Shown: positions 42,601-51,415 of the stretch, piece by piece
How the letters are laid out: each line of letters opens with the position of its first letter
Position numbering within the stretch: position 1 is the first letter of the stretch
Assembly (NCBI RefSeq): GCF_023373525.1
Contig: NZ_CP097218.1
Location: 1,612,001 to 1,676,000, forward strand
Length of the DNA: 64,000 nt
Source: Brachybacterium kimchii
Lineage (GTDB): Bacteria; Actinomycetota; Actinomycetes; Actinomycetales; Dermabacteraceae
Direction of reading: 5' to 3'
Made by a program: the position numbers and the translations under genes
Notes under the pieces: model-generated
What the model saw: only the letters and a program-made list of their open reading frames with translations
Database searches by the model: none
Told to the model about the DNA's origin: nothing

Positions 42601-43216
42601 GGTGGTCGGCGAGCGAGGACGTGAGCGAGACGAGGGCCGCGGTGAGCGAGGCGGGCGAGGCGTCGAGGTCCAGGGAGTCGTCCGCCGCCTCGACGAGCTC
42701 GTGGGCGAGCTGCCAGGCGGCCGAGGGCGACATCATGGAGAACTCGGGGTCCAGCCCCACGCGCAGCGCGTGCTCGCGCACCAGATCGAGGGCGAAACCG
42801 TTGTACGTGTGGACCTGGACCTCCTGACCCAGCAGGTCGTCCCCCGCCCGCTCGAGGCCGCGCGGGACGGGCAGCCCGTCGGCGCGCAGAGCCGTCGCGA
42901 GCGTGCCGAGGCGCCCGGTGATGCGCTCTGCCAGCTCGTGGGCGGCCTTGCGCGTGAAGGTCAGGCCCAGCACCTGGCGCGGCTCGACCAGGCCGTTCGC
43001 GATCAGCCAGACCACGCGCGAGGCCATCGTCTCGGTCTTGCCGCTCCCCGCCCCGGCGACGACGAGCATGGGAGCGAGAGGGGCTTCGATGACGGCGATC
43101 TGCTCGTCCGTCGGCGCGGGGCGGTCCATGAGCTCGGCGAGCCGGGTCGCGCTGAGACGGGGTGCGCCGGGACGGGCGGCACTGGGGCGGGGCGCGATGG
43201 GTCGGGGCGTGTTCAC
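39650..43216 (-). CDS. adnB: AdnB-type ATP-dependent helicase/nuclease (active motor)
   Basis: This 1188-aa subunit of the AdnAB-type double-strand-break resection machine couples a UvrD-like motor to a RecB-like nuclease. Walker A GAGSGKT (55-61), LGLTFTRKAAHELAERI, VVLLDEFQDTS, VGDPQQAIYGWRGA and YVAVTRAREDLLLSS are all intact. The C-terminal PD-(D/E)xK nuclease has GVVILDWKTG and LQLSVYRLAW. The GTG start (43216) overlaps the stop of the upstream subunit (GTGA). Names follow the mycobacterial arrangement, where the second gene carries the working motor; this assignment is by order and motif state. Confidence 0.9.
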   Translation of the reverse strand: MNTPRPIAPRPSAARPGAPRLSATRLAELMDRPAPTDEQIAVIEAPLAPMLVVAGAGSGKTETMASRVVWLIANGLVEPRQVLGLTFTRKAAHELAERITGRLGTLATALRADGLPVPRGLERAGDDLLGQEVQVHTYNGFALDLVREHALRVGLDPEFSMMSPSAAWQLAHELVEAADDSLDLDASPASLTAALVSLTSSLADHLVGPEELAAELRAIRDHLSQIPLQISGRRRTTPKDVAGVISACEQRLELIPLLERFAAIRTERSALEFSDQVYLAARIAREVPEAGRLARELHPVVLLDEFQDTSVAQLRMLADLFGPGHAACAVGDPQQAIYGWRGASAASLDGFARAFATPTAPGATGAPGAAEAPVLQRTLSTSWRNDRAVLDVANRIAAPLRSASTAITIPELQVRPGAGEGTVHVHEAADERSEARAIARWILARRGRAGDATDARVHPSGAAGEGGPASEPLPSAAVLVRARKQIPPIVEALEEAGLPVQVMGLGGLLDRPEVADVRALLECVHDPGRGDWLMRLLAGPRFRLGARDMSVLGRWREQLAARRRRAAAGADATDRSSAAGVGATGIGAADGADEMTLIDAVDDLPAPDWTDPDGRSLSSTARERLRDLQGILRSLRRRLALPLPDLIQEAVRALDLDLTLLSQSPTDPPLGGLPALREHAAAFERTAQRPGLGPFLALLEISEDQEAGLAMGAGQADPDPDAITVVTMHSAKGLEWDLVAVAGLSEGSVPSYDLRRAKTTEDGSVRVADSGWTGKLAEASIPSSLRGDADILPQLDWASADTQVDAESLVQEFRFAQGEETLREDRRLMYVAVTRAREDLLLSSCAWRTGAARPRPRSRYLRETLPLVPERFQEIEDVPEKNPLDARLFEASWPPAPGEAERRRADAEALVRAAADGRLPELPEDAALAEQTRRVLADLAERRAQLTVRSPARLSASQIVARAQDPQAAARSMLRPLPRRPSRSARRGTAFHAWLEQRLEGGALLDLEDLTELADLEDGPLADAADGDPGATADGELSDAEALARMREAFERSPYAQQVPIAVEEPVTTRIGPLAIRGVIDAVFPDPDSEDGVVILDWKTGAPPSGARRRARALQLSVYRLAWHERTGLPLSRIRTVFFYVAAGKTDEVRRHPSRQALEHMLLAEGDAPTDAPPTDAPPTGSPSPGRP

Positions 43217-46200
43217 AGCTCGGCCCCCTCGGCCCACAGGGGGCAGATGCGGCGCACCGCGCAGTTGTCGCAGTGGGCGTTGCGGCGGGCGGTGACGCGG
43301 GCCCCCGAGACCTCGCGGGCGGTGTCCTCGACGATGGCGTGGAACCAGTCCGGGTCCTCGGCCGCGCCAAGAGCGCTCTGGGTGCGCAGCACCGGCTTCG
43401 CGGCTCCCGTGCCGACGTAGACGAGCTGGGCTCCGGCGAGTCGCTGCGGGGCGTCCTCCCCGAGGGTCTCGGCGAGCGCGCCGGAGGCGACGGCGCTCTG
43501 GTAGGCGCCCAGCTGCAGGTCCTCCTCGACGTCGGCCGCCCTCTTCGCCGCACGTCCCGTCTTGAGGTCGACGATGCGCAGCGAGCCGATGTCCTTGCGG
43601 GCGGGGCTCTGCCCGGCGCCGTGCGGTCCCGTGTCCTGCTCGGCGCTCGCGCGCGCCTCCCCCTCGATGCGGTCGATCGCGCCGCGCAGCACGACGTCGC
43701 CGAGGGTGACCTCGAAGGGCGCCTCGATCGCGGCCGCGGGCGGCGCGGTGCGCAGATAGTCCTCGAGCAGGCGCACGGAGCCCTCGGCGCGGCGCAGGGT
43801 GCGCCGTCCGGACCAGGTGTCCTCGAGCTGCAGGGGCCGCAGCAGCATGTGCAGGCGCACCACCACGTCCTCGACGCGGTCCGGGGCGACGCCGGCGGGG
43901 CTCTCCTGGGCGAGGCGGTGCACGGCGGTGCCCACGAGCTGGGCGGGCCCCGAGGGCCTCGAGCCGCCCGAGCGCTCGAGGAGCCAGGCCAGCGGGCACG
44001 CGTGGGCGCGCTCGAGCGCCGACGGGCTCAGCCGCACCTGCGCCCCGCTCTGACGCACGGGCTCGTCGACGCTGGGGCCCTGGTGGTACCAGGTCGACGG
44101 GTCGGTGCCCGGCACGCCCTCGGCGCGCAGGCTCTCCAGGAGCACCGCGGCCTGGGCGCTCGTCCCGCTCCCCGATGCCTCCTCCGCGTCCAGCAGGCGA
44201 CGGCGCAGGGCGGCGACGAGGCGGCGCGCGTCGGGCGCGGGTCCCGGGTCCTCGGTGAGGACGGCGGGATCGAGCCAGCCCTCGCCGGCACGGGACTGCA
44301 GCAGCGGGACCAGGGCCGACGGCGCGAGCTCCCCGCCGTCCACCGCGGTGACGAGGACGCGCTCGCGCGCCCGGGTGAGGGCGCTGAGCGCGAGGCGGAC
44401 CTCGTCGGCCACGACGCTCTCGCGCTGGACGGCGCGCAGGGCCGCGGGTTCGAGCGGCAGCTCCTCGCCGTCGGGACGGGAGCCGAGCAGGCTGAGCTCG
44501 GCTGCGCCGAACAGCGTCGAGCGCAGGCGGACGTTGGGCCAGGTGCCCTCCTGGACGCGCGCGAGCACGACCGTGTCGCGCTCGGCGCCCGCGAGCTGCG
44601 CAGGGGTGAGCACCGCGACGCGCCCGGCGGCCTCGGCGCGCGGAGCGAGAGTGTCCTCGGCGACGGCCTGGGTGCGGATCTGGTCGATGAAGACGAGCGC
44701 GTCGGCCTGCCCGCGGCGCTCGGTGAAGCGATCGACGGCGGCGAACAGGGCCCCGACCGCGTCGAGGCGGTGGGAGGTGAGACGGGCGCGAGCGCCGTCG
44801 ACGTCCTCCGCGTCCTCGCCGAGGGCCGCGCGCTGCCAGCCCTCGGCCAGGTGCGCGGCCTCCCATGCGGCCCAGAGGGCGTCGGCCGCGGCGGGGGCGG
44901 GCCCGAGGTCGCGCACGGCCCGGATCATGCGGCGGATGCGCAGCACGGGGGTGGCGGTCCGGCCACCGTCCTCGAGGCCCGCGGGGGTCTCCTCGGCCAC
45001 GAGCGCTCGGGCGAGCAGCGCGCTCGAGCCGGTGACCGTCGGGGGGTCCGCAGAGGCCGTGGGGTCGGCGGGGTCCGCAGGTGCTTCGTGATCGGCGGGG
45101 TCTGTGGTGTCAGCGGGGTCGGCAGGTGCCGCGGGTTCGGCGGGCGCGGCGCGGCGGGCATCGAGCAGCGCGCGGCGGATCCTGCGCAGGCGCAGATCGT
45201 CGGCGTCGCCGAAGGGACCGCGCAGGAGCTGCGCGGCCTCGGCCGCCGTGAGCGCGGGAGCGAGGTCCTCCGCTGTGGGGTCCGCCGCGGGGGACGTCCC
45301 GCGCGCGCTCGCTGCACCGGTCGCCGGGCCGCTCACGGCGAGCTCGACGATGCGCAGAAGGTCGGTGACCACGGGCTCCTCCCGCAGGGCGGGCAGGCGC
45401 TGCGGGGTGGTGACGGCGAGTCCGTGGCGGGCGAGCATGTCGGCGACCTCGCGCACGATCCCGCCCGAGCGGCAGACCACGGCCATCTCGTCGTAGGGGA
45501 CGTCTCCGCGATGGTGCAGATCGCGCAGAGCGCCCGCGATCGCGCGCCCCTCCTCCTCGGGGTCCGACGCGGTGAGCACGGACAGCCCTGCGGGGACGAC
45601 GCGCTCCGAGGGCCCGTCAGGCGGTCCCGCGGCGGGCCGACGCACGTCGGCGGGTGCACCGGCCAGCGGGAGCCGTCCGCGCAGGGCGTCGAGGGCGGCG
45701 CGAGGCGTCGCCGAGCGGTGGGCGGAGCTGAGCAGGACCGTGCGGGCGGCGCGCGGGAGGCCTGCCTCGATCCGTGCCGCCGCGTCGGCCACCGCTCCTC
45801 GGAAGGAGTCGACCATCACGTCGGGGCAGGTGGTCACGAGCACGCGGGAGCCGGCCCGGGCCAGCGCGAGCACGAGGGAGACGCCGGCGACGGTGAGGTC
45901 CTGGGCGTCGTCGACGATCACGGCGGAGGGCAGCAGACGGGGGTCGAGTCGTTCGACGAGGCCGGCGGCGCGGCGCACGAGCGCGCCGGAGTCCAGGCGC
46001 GGCCCGGCGTCCAGAGCGGCCTGGGACTGCAGATCGAGCACGTCGAGATATTCGCGGAGGATGTCGGCGGCGTCGAGCCAGGCGGTGCGGCCCCGGCGGT
46101 GGCCCAGCCGGCGCAGTGCCGAGGGACCGATGCCCAGCTCCTGGGCGCGGGTGATGAGGTCGCGCAGCTCGGTGCGGAAGCCTGCGAGGGTGCGGGTGGC

Positions 46201-46797
46201 GGCGTCGACGTCGAGCGACCAGTCCGCGCGGTCGAGGACCAGGTCGCCCAGAAGGGCGTCCTGCTCCGCGCCGGTGACCAGCGTCGGCTCTCCCCTGCCG
46301 TCCTCGAGGGCGGCGGCGCGCACCAGGGCGAACCCGAAGGCCGGAGGGGTCGCGACCCGCACCGCGGGGCCGCCCGCATCGGAGGCGCCGCCCGCGAGGG
46401 CGACCGCATCGCGCAGCGGATCGGCGGCCGCGCGGCGGGGGGAGAGCAGGAGGATCTCCCTCTCACGGTCACCGCCGCCGGCCGCGCCGTGGGCGCCCTC
46501 CCCGCCGCACGCATCTCTTTCCTCGTCGCGCGCTCCCCCGCGCGCGACGGCGCTCGTGCGCGCGAGGGCTGCGGCCAGCGCGAGAGCGGTGCGTCCGGTG
46601 CCCGGTGCGCCGTGGACGAGCACATCGCTCCCGCCGAGGAAGGCGTCCAGCGCCTCGCGCTGCGTCGGATCCAGGTCCTGCGGTCGCAGCAGGGCGGGCA
46701 GGCGCCGGGGGTCCGGCGGCAGCACCCGCAGCTCGCCGATCCCTGGTCCCGCCTCCGTCTTCTGCACGTCACCCAGTGGACCACAGCAGACGGACAT
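43213..46797 (-). CDS. adnA: AdnA-type helicase/nuclease subunit with degenerate motor
   Basis: This 1194-aa partner of AdnB has a motor core that is damaged at key sites. Walker A reads GAPGTGRT with Arg69 for the essential Lys, and motif II is VDDAQDL instead of DExQ. The C-terminal nuclease keeps VDLKTG and QLGAYQ. It also has four cysteines for an AddB-type iron-sulfur staple (HACPLAWL, then CDNCAVRRIC). It therefore probably cuts DNA but does not drive translocation, as described for mycobacterial AdnA. The start could be ATG 46797 or GTG 46767. It is divergent from a tetR gene. Confidence 0.85.
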   Translation of the reverse strand: MSVCCGPLGDVQKTEAGPGIGELRVLPPDPRRLPALLRPQDLDPTQREALDAFLGGSDVLVHGAPGTGRTALALAAALARTSAVARGGARDEERDACGGEGAHGAAGGGDREREILLLSPRRAAADPLRDAVALAGGASDAGGPAVRVATPPAFGFALVRAAALEDGRGEPTLVTGAEQDALLGDLVLDRADWSLDVDAATRTLAGFRTELRDLITRAQELGIGPSALRRLGHRRGRTAWLDAADILREYLDVLDLQSQAALDAGPRLDSGALVRRAAGLVERLDPRLLPSAVIVDDAQDLTVAGVSLVLALARAGSRVLVTTCPDVMVDSFRGAVADAAARIEAGLPRAARTVLLSSAHRSATPRAALDALRGRLPLAGAPADVRRPAAGPPDGPSERVVPAGLSVLTASDPEEEGRAIAGALRDLHHRGDVPYDEMAVVCRSGGIVREVADMLARHGLAVTTPQRLPALREEPVVTDLLRIVELAVSGPATGAASARGTSPAADPTAEDLAPALTAAEAAQLLRGPFGDADDLRLRRIRRALLDARRAAPAEPAAPADPADTTDPADHEAPADPADPTASADPPTVTGSSALLARALVAEETPAGLEDGGRTATPVLRIRRMIRAVRDLGPAPAAADALWAAWEAAHLAEGWQRAALGEDAEDVDGARARLTSHRLDAVGALFAAVDRFTERRGQADALVFIDQIRTQAVAEDTLAPRAEAAGRVAVLTPAQLAGAERDTVVLARVQEGTWPNVRLRSTLFGAAELSLLGSRPDGEELPLEPAALRAVQRESVVADEVRLALSALTRARERVLVTAVDGGELAPSALVPLLQSRAGEGWLDPAVLTEDPGPAPDARRLVAALRRRLLDAEEASGSGTSAQAAVLLESLRAEGVPGTDPSTWYHQGPSVDEPVRQSGAQVRLSPSALERAHACPLAWLLERSGGSRPSGPAQLVGTAVHRLAQESPAGVAPDRVEDVVVRLHMLLRPLQLEDTWSGRRTLRRAEGSVRLLEDYLRTAPPAAAIEAPFEVTLGDVVLRGAIDRIEGEARASAEQDTGPHGAGQSPARKDIGSLRIVDLKTGRAAKRAADVEEDLQLGAYQSAVASGALAETLGEDAPQRLAGAQLVYVGTGAAKPVLRTQSALGAAEDPDWFHAIVEDTAREVSGARVTARRNAHCDNCAVRRICPLWAEGAEL

Positions 46798-46956
46798 CCG
46801 AGACCACGGGCGTGGCCCGCGGGCCAGGTCCGCGCGCTCCTCGACCCCGACCCCGGCAGTGTCGCACGTGCTCCCGCATCCCCCTCGCGCGCCGTTCGCC
46901 GAGCGCCGCCCGACGACGCGCGATCCCGGCAAGCCCGACGTACCGGACAAATACCC

Positions 46957-46962
46957 TAGAAT
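46957..46962 (+). promoter_or_regulatory. Possible -10 box of the tetR gene
   Basis: TAGAAT lies in an AT-rich island (ACAAATACCCTAGAATGAG), about 85 bases before tetR. The -35 region is not recognisable. The 249-base divergent gap shows nothing else. Confidence 0.4.
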
Positions 46963-47046
46963 GAGTGGTGCAGGTCGTGCGGGAGGGGTCGCGACCGCGC
47001 ATCGACATGGGGGCCGAGGGTCGACCTCTGCCGGGAGGAGCCACAG

Positions 47047-47751
47047 ATGGCACGGTCCACGCAGCGGATGCCGAAGTCGGAGCGCCGTGCGCTGGTCCTC
47101 GCCACAGCCACCGACGCCTTCGTCGCGCACGGCTTCCGCAGCACCTCCATGGAGGACATCGCGCGTGCCGTGGGCGTCACCAAACCGGTCCTGTACCAGC
47201 ACTTCGACTCGAAGGAAGAGCTGTATCTCATGGTCGTCGAGGGCGTGGGCGCCCGCGTGGTCGCCGCCGCCCGCTCGCTGCCGCCGCTCACCGGGGACAC
47301 CGAGGAGCGCGCGCGAGGAGCGATCCGTCGCGTGCAGCGTCTGGCCGACGACCACCTGGGCGTGCGCCTGCTTCTGAGCGAGGAGTCCGTGTCCCGTCCG
47401 GTGAGCGCCCTCGTCTCGGTCTTCCGCACCCAGCTCGCGCGCACCCTCGCCCAGGCCCTCGTGCACCGCCCCGTCCTGCCCGACCGCACGGCCGTGCTGC
47501 TGGGTCGCTGCCTGATCGCCCTCGCGGCGGGCGACGTGCTGCGCCCCGCGGAAGCGCGCCCCGAGAGCCAGGAGGGGATCACCGCGGAAGGAACCGCCAT
47601 GGAAGGGACCGCCACGGAGAGGACAGGACCGCCCGGACCGGCGGAGCCGTCGTCCGCGGAGCTCGACCTGCTCTCGCGGTTCGTGGCCTCGGGCATCGCC
47701 GGCCTCGAGGAGGACTCCCCTGCGGCAGACGGGGCGCGCGAGCTGGTCTGA
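47047..47751 (+). CDS. TetR-family transcriptional regulator (Rv3208-like)
   Basis: This 234-aa TetR regulator has a clear helix-turn-helix: RALVLATATDAFVAHGFRST, then SMEDIARAVGVTKPVLYQHF and DSKEELY. The ligand domain has a Glu/Thr/Pro-rich insert (about residues 178-205, with an EGTAMEGTATE repeat). GGGAGGAGCC precedes ATG 47047. The order tetR, DUF3107, DEAD-box helicase equals Rv3208, Rv3208A, Rv3211 in M. tuberculosis. Its targets are not known. Confidence 0.9.
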   Translation: MARSTQRMPKSERRALVLATATDAFVAHGFRSTSMEDIARAVGVTKPVLYQHFDSKEELYLMVVEGVGARVVAAARSLPPLTGDTEERARGAIRRVQRLADDHLGVRLLLSEESVSRPVSALVSVFRTQLARTLAQALVHRPVLPDRTAVLLGRCLIALAAGDVLRPAEARPESQEGITAEGTAMEGTATERTGPPGPAEPSSAELDLLSRFVASGIAGLEEDSPAADGARELV

Positions 47752-47904
47752 GACCTCGCGGTGCCCCCTGCCGGCTCCGCCCTCGATTCCGCCGACGGCG
47801 GATTCACCCCACAGCGCACCGCGCAGAGCCCCGCCACCCGCCCGCCGCGGGGCATGCGGCGATAGACTCCCGGATCGACCGCACGCACGAGGGAAGGACC
47901 TCAC

Positions 47905-48126
47905 ATGGACATCCGCATCGGCATCCAGCACGCGCCTCGCGAGCTCGTGATCGAGACCGAGGAGAGCGCCGAGTCGGTGCAGGCCGCGCTCGAGACCGCC
48001 CTGGGCGACGGTTCGATCGCGACCCTCAAGGACTCCAAGGGCGGCACCGTCCTGGTGCCGGGCGCGAAGATCGCCTACGCCGAGATCTCCAGCCCCACCC
48101 AGAAGCGGGTCGGCTTCCTGGGCTGA
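47905..48126 (+). CDS. DUF3107 protein
   Basis: This 73-aa protein of the actinobacterial DUF3107 family is the homologue of M. tuberculosis Rv3208A (TB9.4). It begins MDIRIGIQHAPRELVIETEE and ends KIAYAEISSPTQKRVGFLG, close to the family consensus throughout. GAAGGA precedes ATG 47905 by 6 bases. The function is unknown; it is always small, soluble and single-domain. It lies 153 bases after tetR. Confidence 0.93.
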   Translation: MDIRIGIQHAPRELVIETEESAESVQAALETALGDGSIATLKDSKGGTVLVPGAKIAYAEISSPTQKRVGFLG

Positions 48127-48163
48127 TTCCCGGGCTGACCCCGCGGCGACCGCGTCGAGCGGC

Positions 48164-48206
48164 ACGGCCGACGGCAGCAGGGCGAGATGCCCGCGCCGTC
48201 GGCCGT
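48164..48206 (+). terminator. Hairpin after the DUF3107 gene
   Basis: ACGGCCGACGGC (48164-48175) pairs with GCCGTCGGCCGT (48195-48206) over a 19-nt loop, 37 bases after the stop. There is no U-tract. Confidence 0.6.
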
Positions 48207-48334
48207 CGTGCGTCCGGAGCCCTTCCGCTCCGGCCCGGGCGTCGGCCTGCCGCGTCGGCCTGCCCCGCCCCATCGGGTGACGGAGCGCACAACGCTACGA
48301 TGGTGGGGCACCACTTTGATCAGAGAGATGAACT

Positions 48335-50218
48335 GTGCCCGAATCCACCCCGCACACCCCTGAGGCCACCGGCGCGATCGCGCCCGACACCCCGGCCTCC
48401 TCCATCGCCGTCGAGCAGAGCTCCGGCACCCCCGATCCCGAGGCGACGGCCGACGCGGCCGCACCCGTCGAGGACACCGCTCCCACGCAGACCTTCGCCG
48501 ATTTCGACGTCCGCGAGGACATCGTCGAGGCGCTGGCCGCGAAGGGGATCACCCACCCGTTCCCGATCCAGGCCATGACCCTGCCGATCGCGCTCAAGGG
48601 GCGCGACATCATCGGCCAGGCGAAGACCGGCACCGGCAAGACCCTGGGCTTCGGCATCCCGATGCTCCAGAGCGTCGTCGCCCCCGGCGAGGACAACCCG
48701 CAGAGCCGACCGGTCGGCAAGCCGCAGGGCCTCGTCGTGCTGCCCACGCGCGAGCTCGCCGTGCAGGTCGCGTCCGACCTGCAGGCGGCCTCCGCCAAGC
48801 GCCCCGTGCGCGTGCTCACGATCTACGGCGGCCGCGCCTACGAGCCGCAGATCGAGGCCCTCGACAAGGGCATCGAGATCGTCGTCGGCACGCCCGGTCG
48901 CCTCATCGACCTCATGCGACAGGGCCACCTGGACCTCTCGCAGGTCCGCACGGCGGTCCTCGACGAGGCCGACGAGATGCTCGACCTGGGCTTCCTCGAG
49001 GACATCGAGAAGATCCTCAAGGCCGTCCCGACGACGCGCCAGACGATGCTGTTCTCCGCGACGATGCCCGGTCCGATCATGGCCCTGGCCCGCCGCTTCA
49101 TGAGCCGGCCCACGCACATCCGCGCCCACGACCCGGGCGACGCGTCGCGCACCAAGGCCGACATCAAGCAGGTCATCTACCGCGCCCACCAGCTCGACAA
49201 GATCGAGGTGCTGGCACGGATCCTGCAGGCCCGCGGCCGCGGCCTGACGATCGTGTTCATGCGCACCAAGCGCCAGGCCGACAAGGTCGCCACCGACCTC
49301 ATGGACCGCGGCTTCGCCGCGGCGCCGCTGCACGGTGATCTCGGTCAGGGCGCCCGCGAGCAGGCCCTGCGCGCGTTCCGCACCGGCAAGATCGACGTGC
49401 TGATCGCGACCGACGTCGCCGCCCGCGGCATCGACGTCGAGGACGTCACCCACGTCATCAACTGGAACTGCCCGGACGACGACAAGACGTATCTGCACCG
49501 CACGGGCCGCACCGGCCGCGCGGGCAAGAAGGGCACCGCCCTGACCTTCGTGGACTGGGAGGACCTCGCGCGCTGGGCGCTCATCGCCCGTCAGCTGGGG
49601 CTGGAGTCCACCGAGGCCGTCGAGACGTACTCGACCTCCGAGCACCTGTTCACCGATCTCGACATCCCGACCGACGCGAAGGGCACCCTCCCCAAGGAGC
49701 GGCGCACCCGCGAGGGCCTGGATGCCGAGGAGATCGAGGACCTGGGCGGTCCCGAGTCGCGTCGCGAGGACTCCTCGCGCGGCGGCCGGGGGCGCGACGG
49801 CGGCGGTCGCGGCGGTCGTGAGGACGGCCGGCGCGGCGGTCGTGGCGAGGGCGGTCGCGGAGGACGCGGCGGGCGCTCCCGCGGCGACTCCGAGCGCCCC
49901 GCTCGCACCGAGGGCTCCGGTGAGGGCTCCGACTCCGAGAAGCCGGCGCAGGACCGACCGCGCCGCTCGCGAAGCCGCACCCGCACCCGTCGCGTGAACG
50001 GCGAGGTCGTCTCCGGCTCCGAGAACGGCGGCGCGTCCGGCGGCTCCGCGAACAACGGTCCCGACAAGGCCGGCCGCGACGGCGAGGAGTCCTCGCGCCC
50101 GCGTCGTCGGCGCTCCCGCGGCGGCCGCGGTCGTCGCCACGGCGAGCAGGGCGAGCAGAGCAGCACGGGCGGGCGCTCCGAGTCCGGCCACGCCTCCGAG
50201 GGCGGCGCGGAGTCCTGA
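48335..50218 (+). CDS. DEAD-box RNA helicase with RGG-rich tail
   Basis: This 627-aa ATP-dependent RNA helicase (RhlE/DeaD type, Rv3211 position) has a Q motif FPIQAMTLPIALKGRD, motif I AKTGTGKT, DEAD (VLDEADEMLDLGF), SAT, the RecA2 motif IATDVAARGIDV and HRTGRTGRAGKKG. A 50-residue acidic head and a 160-residue Arg/Gly/Ser-rich disordered tail flank the core. Such tails bind RNA and drive condensation or RNase association. The start is GTG 48335. A TACGAT -10 box at 48296 gives a leader of about 27 bases. The epimerase gene follows after 10 bases. Confidence 0.93.
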   Translation: MPESTPHTPEATGAIAPDTPASSIAVEQSSGTPDPEATADAAAPVEDTAPTQTFADFDVREDIVEALAAKGITHPFPIQAMTLPIALKGRDIIGQAKTGTGKTLGFGIPMLQSVVAPGEDNPQSRPVGKPQGLVVLPTRELAVQVASDLQAASAKRPVRVLTIYGGRAYEPQIEALDKGIEIVVGTPGRLIDLMRQGHLDLSQVRTAVLDEADEMLDLGFLEDIEKILKAVPTTRQTMLFSATMPGPIMALARRFMSRPTHIRAHDPGDASRTKADIKQVIYRAHQLDKIEVLARILQARGRGLTIVFMRTKRQADKVATDLMDRGFAAAPLHGDLGQGAREQALRAFRTGKIDVLIATDVAARGIDVEDVTHVINWNCPDDDKTYLHRTGRTGRAGKKGTALTFVDWEDLARWALIARQLGLESTEAVETYSTSEHLFTDLDIPTDAKGTLPKERRTREGLDAEEIEDLGGPESRREDSSRGGRGRDGGGRGGREDGRRGGRGEGGRGGRGGRSRGDSERPARTEGSGEGSDSEKPAQDRPRRSRSRTRTRRVNGEVVSGSENGGASGGSANNGPDKAGRDGEESSRPRRRRSRGGRGRRHGEQGEQSSTGGRSESGHASEGGAES

Positions 50219-50228
50219 CCCGGCTCCG

Positions 50229-51212
50229 ATGACCTCCCCCGCCTGCCTGATCCTCGGCGGCACCGGCACTCTCGCCGCTGCCGCCGAGGATCTCGCACGT
50301 TCAGGGGCCGATGTCACCGTCACCTGCCGTCGGCCCGAGCTCGCCCCGCCGCACTGGTGCGCGCTCGGCATCCGCGTGCTGACGCTCGACCGCGACGATG
50401 CGCGCGGGATCGATGCGCTCGTCGGGGACGGGGTCGACGGGATCGTCGACGGCCAGTGCTTCACTCCGAGCCATGCGGCCGATCTCGCCCGCTGGTCGCA
50501 CGCGAGCGGAAGCACGATCATGCTGTCCTCCCGCGCCGTCTACGTCGACGCCGCCGGCCGCCACGCGAACTCCGAGGAGGCGCCGCGGTGGCCCGGGCCC
50601 ACGCCGGAGACGACCGCGACGATGGAGCATCACGGCGAGCCGTACGCCTCGCGCCTGGGATACGGCGCGAACAAGGCGGAGGCCGAGCGGGTCCTCGCCG
50701 CGCACGGGGAGCGCGTGAGCGTGCTGCGGGCGGCTCGCGTCCACGGCCCCTCGACCCGCCGCGTGCGCGAGTGGCCGCTGGTGCGCTCCGTGCTCGAGGG
50801 GGCGCGGGAGCTGGCCGTCGAGCGGGCCGACGACCTCGGCACCCTCACCTCCACGGCATCGCTCTCACAGGCCGTCGCCGCCTGCATGCGTCGGCCCTCC
50901 GACCGCGTCGTGAACGTCGGCGACGCGCCCGCGGTGACGAACCTCCAGGCGGCCAGGATCCTCGCGGGCGCGCTCGAGGACGGCAGCACGAGCGGAGTCG
51001 AGGTGCGCCCCGCTGCGCACGGCGAGGCGGGCGCGCTCCCGGGGGCCTGGGCCACCGGGCAGGAGCTCGACCTCGGCGCGCTGCGCGCTCTCGTCGGCAC
51101 TCCCCCGGAGCCGACGGCGACCCTGACGCGGACGGCCCGGTGGGTGCGCTCGATCGCCCGACGCGGGACCGACGGCACCTGGGAGCTGCCTGCGCAGTTC
51201 GACGGGGACTGA
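50229..51212 (+). CDS. NAD-dependent epimerase/dehydratase family protein
   Basis: This 327-aa extended SDR has a Rossmann N-terminus, ILGGTGTLAAAAEDLARSG (GxxGxxA type). The active-site YxxxK appears as GYGANK, with an upstream Ser in MLSSRAVYVD. The C-terminal part (VNVGDAPAVTNLQAARILAG) is typical of isoflavone-reductase-like or epimerase proteins. It is cytosolic and the substrate is unknown. It probably shares the transcript of the DEAD-box gene (10-base gap). Its 3' gap holds tandem repeats and a family B palindrome. Confidence 0.85.
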   Translation: MTSPACLILGGTGTLAAAAEDLARSGADVTVTCRRPELAPPHWCALGIRVLTLDRDDARGIDALVGDGVDGIVDGQCFTPSHAADLARWSHASGSTIMLSSRAVYVDAAGRHANSEEAPRWPGPTPETTATMEHHGEPYASRLGYGANKAEAERVLAAHGERVSVLRAARVHGPSTRRVREWPLVRSVLEGARELAVERADDLGTLTSTASLSQAVAACMRRPSDRVVNVGDAPAVTNLQAARILAGALEDGSTSGVEVRPAAHGEAGALPGAWATGQELDLGALRALVGTPPEPTATLTRTARWVRSIARRGTDGTWELPAQFDGD

Positions 51213-51231
51213 CCCTCGGTCGAGCCGGGCC

Positions 51232-51314
51232 GGACGCCGATCGAGCGCGACCGGACCCCGATCGAGCGCGTGGGGACGTCGATCCAGCGCGACGGGGCGA
51301 CGGGGCGACGGGGC
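51232..51314. repeat. 21-bp triplicate followed by an 8-bp triplicate
   Basis: Three units of 21 bp (51232, 51253, 51274) share the pattern GGAC-CGATCGAGCGCG. They are followed by GACGGGGC three times (51291-51314). The arrays lie between the epimerase stop and a palindrome. Confidence 0.85.
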
Positions 51315-51321
51315 GACGAAC

Positions 51322-51366
51322 GGTACGAAGTCGTTGCCAAGAGCCTCCTTGGCAACCGTTTCGTAC
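51322..51366. repeat. Palindrome family B, imperfect copy
   Basis: GGTACGAAGTCGTTGCCAAG pairs with CTTGGCAACCGTTTCGTACC with three central mismatches, between the convergent epimerase and marC genes. Its right arm shares CTTGGCAACCGTTTCG exactly with the palindrome at 59426-59481. It could serve as a bidirectional terminator. Confidence 0.75.
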
Positions 51367-51415
51367 CTCTCACGCCTCGGTGAAGTCCAGAGCGACGACG
51401 ATGGGACTCCACGCG

